Assembly (NCBI RefSeq): GCF_032852305.1
Contig: NZ_CP136594.1
Location: 1,711,501 to 1,775,500 of the forward strand
Length of the DNA stretch: 64,000 bases
Direction of reading: 5' to 3'
Origin: Parasphingorhabdus sp. SCSIO 66989
GTDB lineage: Bacteria; Pseudomonadota; Alphaproteobacteria; Sphingomonadales; Sphingomonadaceae
Of the stretch, positions 58,639 through 64,000 are shown piece by piece; within the stretch, counting starts at the first letter, position 1, and every line of letters starts with the position of its first letter. The notes beneath the pieces are model-generated. The model did not search any database. It was not told the DNA's origin and saw only the letters and a list, made by a program, of their open reading frames with translations. Made by a program: the position numbers and the translations under genes.

Positions 58639-59990
58639 ACAAACAATTGCGTCTTGTGCTGATCATATTGGTTGTAGCCGCCGCCATTGCCGCGCTGATG
58701 GTCCTGCTCCGTCCGCAACCTAAAGAAAAGCCCGAAGAGACGCGTGCGCCGCTGGTACAGACCGAGGAACTGGTGATTGAGTCCGGACCCTTGCAGGTGC
58801 TTGGATCGGGCACGGTGCAAGCCCGCGAAGAGGTTTTTATCGCTGCCGAAATTCAGGGCAAGCTGGTCTATGTCAATCCAGCTTTCCGTGAAGGACGGCG
58901 GGTGAACAAGGGCACTTTGCTCTTCCGCATCAACAGTGCCGACTATGAGAATGCTGTCGAGAGCGCGCGCGCCGATGTTGCCGCGCAGGATGTTGCGGTG
59001 CTGCAGGCGCGTGAAGAAGTTGCGATTGCCAAGTCCGAGCTGGAAAACTTCGCCCGGCGCAACCAGCAGTTGCAACAGGTGCCGCAAGGCAATGCCAGTG
59101 ACAGCCAGATTCTGCCGCCGCGCACCATGGCCAATAATTCCACACCTCAGGCCACTGCGTCAGGCACACCCAACCGTCTCGCAACACGCGAACCGCAGCT
59201 ACGTTCTGCGCGTGCCGCGCGCCAGCGTGCCGGGGCACAGCTTGCTGATGCGCGCCTTGCACTAAGCCGCACAGCCGTGCGAGCGCCATTCTCAGGTATT
59301 GTACGGACAGAAACCGCTGCAGTCGGCACATTGGTCGCGCCCGGGCAGCAGCTTGGATCACTGGTGGCAACCGATGCCTATGAGGTAAGGGTGTCGCTGA
59401 CTGAAGAGGAAGCGGCTCTGGTTCCCGGTCTGTGGCAAGGTGGGGGTGCCGGAATACCAGCGGCGATCACCTTTGCTTATGGCGGTGCGCGCTATCGCTG
59501 GCAGGCCTATGTCGATCGGGCGAATACGCTGCTCGATGCCAATACCCGCACGATTGATATCTTCCTGCGTGTACCCAATCCGGTCAGCGGCGGCGCGCTT
59601 GATGCAGAGCAGACAGATTCCGCAGGCGAGGGCAATCCCTCTGCGGCGGCACCGCCATTGCTCTTGGGCAGTTTTGTTGATGCCGAGATTCAGGGGATCG
59701 CGCTGGAAAACTATGCTGCCATTCCGGTAAGCCATTTGCGGACTGGCAATCAGATCTGGCTGGCGCGTGATGGCAAGCTCAAAATCGTGCCGGTGAAGGT
59801 AATTCAACGCAGTGACAATATCGCCTATGTCGAGGCTGCGGAATTGCTGAAAGGCGGATCGCTCATCACCAGCAATTTACGTGCACCAGTAGACGGCATG
59901 GCTGTCCGCGTTGAGAATAGCGGTAAGAAGCCAAAGCCTAAGAAAACAACCAGTCAGTCGGCAACAAAAACCGAAAAAGGTGACGAGTGA
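58635..59990 (+). CDS. RND efflux periplasmic adaptor subunit
   Basis: A 451-residue membrane-fusion protein with an N-terminal membrane anchor (about residues 6-24), a lipoyl/barrel-sandwich hybrid (LQVLGSGTVQAREEVFIAAE; RAPFSGIVRTETAAVGTLVA), a helical hairpin between the lipoyl halves with a low-complexity insertion near residues 155-185, and a C-terminal beta-barrel. It links the permease and NodT channel. Its stop overlaps the permease start as GTGA. Confidence 0.9.
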   Translation: MNKQLRLVLIILVVAAAIAALMVLLRPQPKEKPEETRAPLVQTEELVIESGPLQVLGSGTVQAREEVFIAAEIQGKLVYVNPAFREGRRVNKGTLLFRINSADYENAVESARADVAAQDVAVLQAREEVAIAKSELENFARRNQQLQQVPQGNASDSQILPPRTMANNSTPQATASGTPNRLATREPQLRSARAARQRAGAQLADARLALSRTAVRAPFSGIVRTETAAVGTLVAPGQQLGSLVATDAYEVRVSLTEEEAALVPGLWQGGGAGIPAAITFAYGGARYRWQAYVDRANTLLDANTRTIDIFLRVPNPVSGGALDAEQTDSAGEGNPSAAAPPLLLGSFVDAEIQGIALENYAAIPVSHLRTGNQIWLARDGKLKIVPVKVIQRSDNIAYVEAAELLKGGSLITSNLRAPVDGMAVRVENSGKKPKPKKTTSQSATKTEKGDE

Positions 59991-62900
59991 GCGCTGCTGA
60001 CGACAACACTCCGCCACATGAAGGCAATGATGCGGAGTCCGCATCCGGCGTCGTCGACCGCCATGGCGAGATAGTCACCGAACGCGCGCGCGATCGTGGC
60101 GGTGCTGTCGCCTTTATGGCGCGCAATGGTGTGGCTGCCAATCTGCTGATGATGTTCCTGTTTGTTACTGGCATCATCGCCTATGGCACAATCGTGCAGG
60201 AGGTCACCGCAGAGGCCAGCCTCGACACCATTCAGGTGCGCGTGGTGTATCCCGGAGCTACGCCGCAGGAGGTCGAGGAATCGATCATCCAGAAGGCCGA
60301 GGAAGCGGTAGAGGCGATTGAAAATGTTAAGTCGGTAACCTCAACTGCCAATGAAGGCGTTGGCTCAGTGCTGGTGGAGCTGGAGCTTGGCGCCAATCTT
60401 CCGCGCGCACTGGATGATGTTAAAAGCGAGATCGACCAGATCCAGACCTTCCCGGCAGAGGCAGAAGAACCGGAAGTCAGCGAACTGACGACACGTCAGA
60501 GCGTAATGCGCATCGCCATTTACGGCGAAACCTCTGAGCGCACGCTGAAAGAGATAGCCTATGGTCTGGAGGACTCCATAGCGGCGCTGGATGAGGTCAG
60601 CTATGTCCAGACCAGCGCGGTGCGTGACTATGAAATCCTGATTGATGTGCCGCAAAATACGCTGCGCTCGCTGGGCCTCTCGCTAACCGATATTTCCCGC
60701 ACGGTCGGGGCTAGCAGCCTCGATACGCCAGCAGGTGCGATCGAGACGACCGACAAAGAGGTACGGGTGCGCACCGTCGGGCAGAATTACAATCAGCAGA
60801 ACTTCGAAGATATTGTCCTGCTCGCCACGCGCGAGGGAACCAAGATACGGCTAGGCGATGTCGCGACGATTGAGGATGGCTTTGAGGATAATGACCTCAT
60901 CACGCGCTATAATGGCCAGCCTGTCGCCTTTGTCGATGTTTATCGCACAAGCGATGAGCGTGTGCTCGACGTTGCCGAAGCGGTGCGGTTTCATCTTGAG
61001 GAAGAATTTGCTCCGTCACTGCCCGATGGCATTTCCTATGCCATCTGGGAGGACAATTCCGAGCTGCTCAATGACCGGCTTGGCCTGTTGCTCGACAATG
61101 CGACGCTTGGTCTGATCCTTGTGCTCGTTGCGCTTACGCTTTTCCTCGACAGCCGCCTTGCGCTCTGGACGGCGGTGGGCATTGCCGCGACTTTTGTCGG
61201 TGCGATCTTCGTTCTCGAATTTGTCGGATCGAGCATCAACATGTTCTCGCTCTTTGGGTTCATCCTGGCATTGGGGCTGGTTGTCGATGACGCAGTTGTG
61301 GTGGGCGAGAATATCTACGCCGAACGCGAGCGCGGACGAACCGGGATGGGCGCAGCCATCGCCGGGGCACAACGTGTCACCATGCCGGTTATCTTTGCTG
61401 TCGCGACGACGATTGCGGCCTTCTCGCCGCTCTTTGCAGTAGAAGGTGTCATCGGCAAGATTCTCTCCGACATTCCCGTTGTTATTATGGCCGTGCTCAG
61501 CCTGTCGCTGATCGAAGCGCTTCTGGTATTGCCGCACCATCTCAGCCATTTGCCGCCACCCGGCGCGCCTCCGGGCAATCCGGTGCGGGGCTTTTTGCTT
61601 TCGGTACAGGAGAAGGTCGACACCCAGTTTCAGCGGTTCGTCAATGGCCCGCTTGACAAGGCACTGCGCTTTTCTGTGACCATGCCTTATGTCGTCCTCG
61701 CCGGAGCCATGGCGCTGCTTATTGTCGCTGTGGCGCTTATCCCTGCGGGCATAATCAAATTTCAGTTCTTCCCTGATCTCGAAGCTGACCGGGTCACGGC
61801 AACGCTCGAGCTGCCTGCGGGCGCTACGACCGAACAGACCGAGCGTGTGGTGCAAAGAATAGAGGCTGCAGGCGCTCGTGCATTGAAACGTCTCGATGAA
61901 GAAGCTGGTCTGGAGGATGGAGAATCGATAGTGCGCGGCCTGTATACCACGGTCGGTCTGGTGGCGAACCAGGGCGGGCCTACCGGTGTTGAGCAGCAGA
62001 TCGCATCCAATATTGCGCGCGTGGAATATAGCCTTTTGCCGGGCGATCTTCGCGAGATTTCAGCCGCCAGCTTTGAGGAAGCCTGGCGCGAGGAACTGGG
62101 GCCAGTTCCTGAGGCGCAGTCCTTTACGATCACATCTGCACTGTTCTCGATCGGCGAACCGGTCAATGTACAACTCACCCACCCGGATACGGAGGATCTG
62201 GAACGCGCTACGAACGAACTGATGAGCGAACTGGGTCGTTTCTCTGGCGTTTTCAATATTGAAAGCGATCAGGATGAGGGCATGCAGGAGATTGAACTGC
62301 GCCTGAAGCCTTCTGCGCGTACCTTGGGCGTGACGCTGCAGGATGTTGCCAGTCAGGTCCGCGCAGCCTTTTTTGGCAGCGAGGCGGTGCGGGTACAGCG
62401 TGGGCGTGAAGATGTACGGGTCTATGTAAGACTGCCTGAAGACGAACGTGATTCCATAGCCGATGTCCAGCGCTTCCGTGTGCGCGTTCCGGGTGGCGAT
62501 GTAGCTCTCGGCTCATTGGCAGATGTTTCCTTCTCGCAAGCACCATCGGTGATCCGCCGCGAGGATGGCCGCCGGATTACCACGGTTACAGCCGATGTCG
62601 ATGTCGATGTCATCACAGGGCAAGAAGTGGCGCGCCAGCTGGAGCGCGAGATCGTGCCGCGCCTGCAGAATGATTATCCGGGGCTGACCTATGCCTTTGG
62701 CGGCGAGCAGGAAGAACAGCAATCATCCTTCGATGCGTTATTGGGCGCTTTCGGTATCGCGATGATCGTTGTCTACGCGTTGCTGGCGATACCGTTCCGT
62801 TCCTATGTCCAGCCGCTGATCATCATGGCTGCCATTCCCTTCGGTATGATCGGCGCGCTGATCGGGCATCTGGTACTGGGTCTCTCGCTCGGTATTCTCA

Positions 62901-63277
62901 GTATGTTCGGTCTGATCGCGCTGTCCGGTGTGATCATCAACGGTTCTCTGGTGATGATTGATTTCACCAACGAGAATCTGGAGCGCGGGATGAAACCGGC
63001 GGAAGCAGTGGTCGCAGCAGCCAAATCGCGTTTTCGGCCGATCTTTTTGACAGCACTAACGACCTTTTTGGGCGTTGCTCCGATCACTTTTGAAACAAGC
63101 ATCCAGGCACAATTCCTGATCCCGATGTCGGCAAGCTTGGGCTTTGGTGTGCTGTTTGGAACACTGATCCTGCAGGTACTTGTTCCTGCTCTGGTGGTGG
63201 TTCAGGATCAGGCGGTAAATGGCTTTAAAAGATGGTTCCGTTCATTGCGTGACGTAGAGACAGCTCCAGCAGAGTGA
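59987..63277 (+). CDS. RND efflux pump inner-membrane permease
   Basis: A 1096-residue AcrB-type transporter with twelve membrane segments and two large periplasmic loops. The proton-relay aspartates are visible in LVVDDAVVVGENI, and the N-terminal VVYPGATPQEVEESI and the late GVIINGSLVMIDFTNE blocks are typical. The charged N-terminal extension of about 35 residues before the first membrane segment is longer than in AcrB. Substrate is unknown. GTG 59987 has AAGGTGA upstream and overlaps the adaptor stop. Confidence 0.93.
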   Translation: MSAADDNTPPHEGNDAESASGVVDRHGEIVTERARDRGGAVAFMARNGVAANLLMMFLFVTGIIAYGTIVQEVTAEASLDTIQVRVVYPGATPQEVEESIIQKAEEAVEAIENVKSVTSTANEGVGSVLVELELGANLPRALDDVKSEIDQIQTFPAEAEEPEVSELTTRQSVMRIAIYGETSERTLKEIAYGLEDSIAALDEVSYVQTSAVRDYEILIDVPQNTLRSLGLSLTDISRTVGASSLDTPAGAIETTDKEVRVRTVGQNYNQQNFEDIVLLATREGTKIRLGDVATIEDGFEDNDLITRYNGQPVAFVDVYRTSDERVLDVAEAVRFHLEEEFAPSLPDGISYAIWEDNSELLNDRLGLLLDNATLGLILVLVALTLFLDSRLALWTAVGIAATFVGAIFVLEFVGSSINMFSLFGFILALGLVVDDAVVVGENIYAERERGRTGMGAAIAGAQRVTMPVIFAVATTIAAFSPLFAVEGVIGKILSDIPVVIMAVLSLSLIEALLVLPHHLSHLPPPGAPPGNPVRGFLLSVQEKVDTQFQRFVNGPLDKALRFSVTMPYVVLAGAMALLIVAVALIPAGIIKFQFFPDLEADRVTATLELPAGATTEQTERVVQRIEAAGARALKRLDEEAGLEDGESIVRGLYTTVGLVANQGGPTGVEQQIASNIARVEYSLLPGDLREISAASFEEAWREELGPVPEAQSFTITSALFSIGEPVNVQLTHPDTEDLERATNELMSELGRFSGVFNIESDQDEGMQEIELRLKPSARTLGVTLQDVASQVRAAFFGSEAVRVQRGREDVRVYVRLPEDERDSIADVQRFRVRVPGGDVALGSLADVSFSQAPSVIRREDGRRITTVTADVDVDVITGQEVARQLEREIVPRLQNDYPGLTYAFGGEQEEQQSSFDALLGAFGIAMIVVYALLAIPFRSYVQPLIIMAAIPFGMIGALIGHLVLGLSLGILSMFGLIALSGVIINGSLVMIDFTNENLERGMKPAEAVVAAAKSRFRPIFLTALTTFLGVAPITFETSIQAQFLIPMSASLGFGVLFGTLILQVLVPALVVVQDQAVNGFKRWFRSLRDVETAPAE

Positions 63278-63308
63278 TGGCCTATGTGCCATTTGCCTCG
63301 TGAGAAAT

Positions 63309-63683
63309 TCAAACCTGTTGGGCTGAGTCCGGCAGGCTCTCGCTCCAGATGCGTAGCTCTTCCAGAAAGCCCAACGCGGTGCGTCCCAAAGACGTAATCG
63401 AATATTGCACCGATACCGGCGATGTTGCGACGACTTCGCGCTGCACCAGTCCGCGCTGTTCTAATTGGCGAAGCCGTTCGGTGATCATCTTCTTGCTGGC
63501 ACCGCCAATCATGCGCGCCAGATCGTTAAAACGGACAGGTTCATCTTTCAGGTGCCATAATATCGATCCGGTCCATTTGCCGCCGATAATGCGCATGCCA
63601 CGCTCAATGGCGCAGGGCTCCAGACAGGCATTTTCCGCCTGTCGTCGGCCATGGCTATCTTCGATTATCCGTCCGCTGCCCAT
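63309..63683 (-). CDS. HxlR-family regulator
   Basis: A 124-residue winged-helix regulator. The family pattern is visible: CLEPCAIERGMRIIGGKWTG followed by SILWHL, then RFNDLARMIGGASKKMITER. The cysteines near the N-terminus (C20, C25) are typical of redox- or aldehyde-sensing members. It is divergent from the oxidoreductase at 63796, and the usual HxlR target is the divergent gene. It converges with the RND permease. Confidence 0.88.
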   Translation of the reverse strand: MGSGRIIEDSHGRRQAENACLEPCAIERGMRIIGGKWTGSILWHLKDEPVRFNDLARMIGGASKKMITERLRQLEQRGLVQREVVATSPVSVQYSITSLGRTALGFLEELRIWSESLPDSAQQV

Positions 63684-63696
63684 GATGTTTCCAAGG

Positions 63697-63720
63697 TTAC
63701 AAAAAGTATACTGGTTGTAA
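63697..63720. promoter_or_regulatory. Candidate HxlR operator
   Basis: TTACAA (63697-63702) and TTGTAA (63715-63720) are exact inverted copies with 12 bases between, in the divergent intergenic region. HxlR-type factors commonly bind GTTAC/GTAAC-like repeats in this position. Confidence 0.5.
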
Positions 63721-63795
63721 TTCTATCTCTAGGGCGCAAATAGGCGCGAAAGACGAATCCGTCAAGCAATCGCCAATTCAGAAAGTGCATATTCC

Positions 63796-64000
63796 ATGAG
63801 CAAAATCTTTATCATCAATGGCCATCAGCCTTATCCATTTTCCAAGGGCGAGCTCAATGCCGCGTTTATCGATAGGGCCGAGACATTCTTTGCTGATCAA
63901 GGGCATGAGGTTCGCATGACCCATGTCGCAGAAGATTATAATGCCGAGCAGGAGGTCGCCAATCATCAATGGGCTGATATTGTCCTGATGCAGTTTCCGG
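63796..64000 (+). CDS. MdaB-like NAD(P)H oxidoreductase, N-terminal part (partial)
   Basis: The first 68 codons of a flavodoxin-fold protein; the rest lies beyond the window. The N-terminus IFIINGHQPYPFSKGELN and the VRMTHVAEDY and DIVLMQFP segments resemble MdaB/YwrO-type quinone reductases. The gene is divergent from the HxlR regulator, the usual pairing for inducible quinone or electrophile defence. Confidence 0.75.
   Translation, partial: MSKIFIINGHQPYPFSKGELNAAFIDRAETFFADQGHEVRMTHVAEDYNAEQEVANHQWADIVLMQFP

Overview
The window is a chromosomal segment of an alphaproteobacterium, most likely a member of the Sphingomonadales. The evidence for this is the gene order lapA-pyrF-trpF-trpB-trpA-accD-folC, an F0 cluster of the atpI-atpB-atpE-atpF'-atpF type with no F1 genes beside it, a GcrA cell-cycle regulator next to parE, NodT-type efflux, and many GC-rich intergenic palindromes of kinds common in sphingomonads. 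The genus cannot be fixed from the sequence alone. No phage, plasmid or CRISPR signature is visible.

Layout. 1-960: the end of an AmpG-like permease and a TPR membrane protein. 970-9805 (minus strand): folate, fatty-acid, tryptophan and pyrimidine genes plus purB. Two small unknown membrane-protein genes and several palindromic elements interrupt this block. 9890-14564: radC, then a divergent ydbH-ynbE-ydbL set (predicted inter-membrane lipid transport). 14875-17405: ATP synthase F0 genes. 17646-23894: uvrC, recO, leuB, metZ, apaG and a LysR regulator. 23922-29496: a class A beta-lactamase-like serine hydrolase, parE, gcrA, a lone ABC-2 permease and hspQ. 29681-29770: tRNA-Ser(CGA).

29798-37664: a TetR regulator divergent from an acyl-CoA carboxylase cluster (AtuA-like protein, carboxyltransferase, enoyl-CoA hydratase, biotin carboxylase, TIGR03084 protein). 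It resembles the acyclic-terpene (Atu) and leucine/isovalerate (Liu) pathways but matches neither fully.

37732-44334: a probable zinc-limitation locus. One arm (minus strand) has a MerC-like protein, a small secreted Cys/His protein, a LolD-like ATPase, an FtsX-like permease with a His-rich loop, and a DUF3299 protein. The other arm (plus strand) has DUF1826, a CobW-family GTPase with a His-rich loop, and a PhoX-like protein. A 17-bp sequence matching the Zur-box pattern lies between the arms, and a close copy lies about 160 bp upstream of the next large gene.

44367-56708: a 270-bp MITE-like element, a 25-codon leader ORF with a hairpin, then a two-gene unit. The first gene encodes a 2650-residue surface protein (about 15 DUF11-type repeats, a CshA-type repeat and two C-terminal OmpA-like domains). 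The second encodes a 1236-residue outer-membrane barrel. This pair, with its possible Zur-linked promoter, is the strongest candidate for a poorly described system here.

57052-63277: a tripartite RND efflux operon with a perfect palindromic operator but no adjacent dedicated regulator. 63309-64000: a HxlR regulator divergent from a flavodoxin-fold oxidoreductase that runs off the window.
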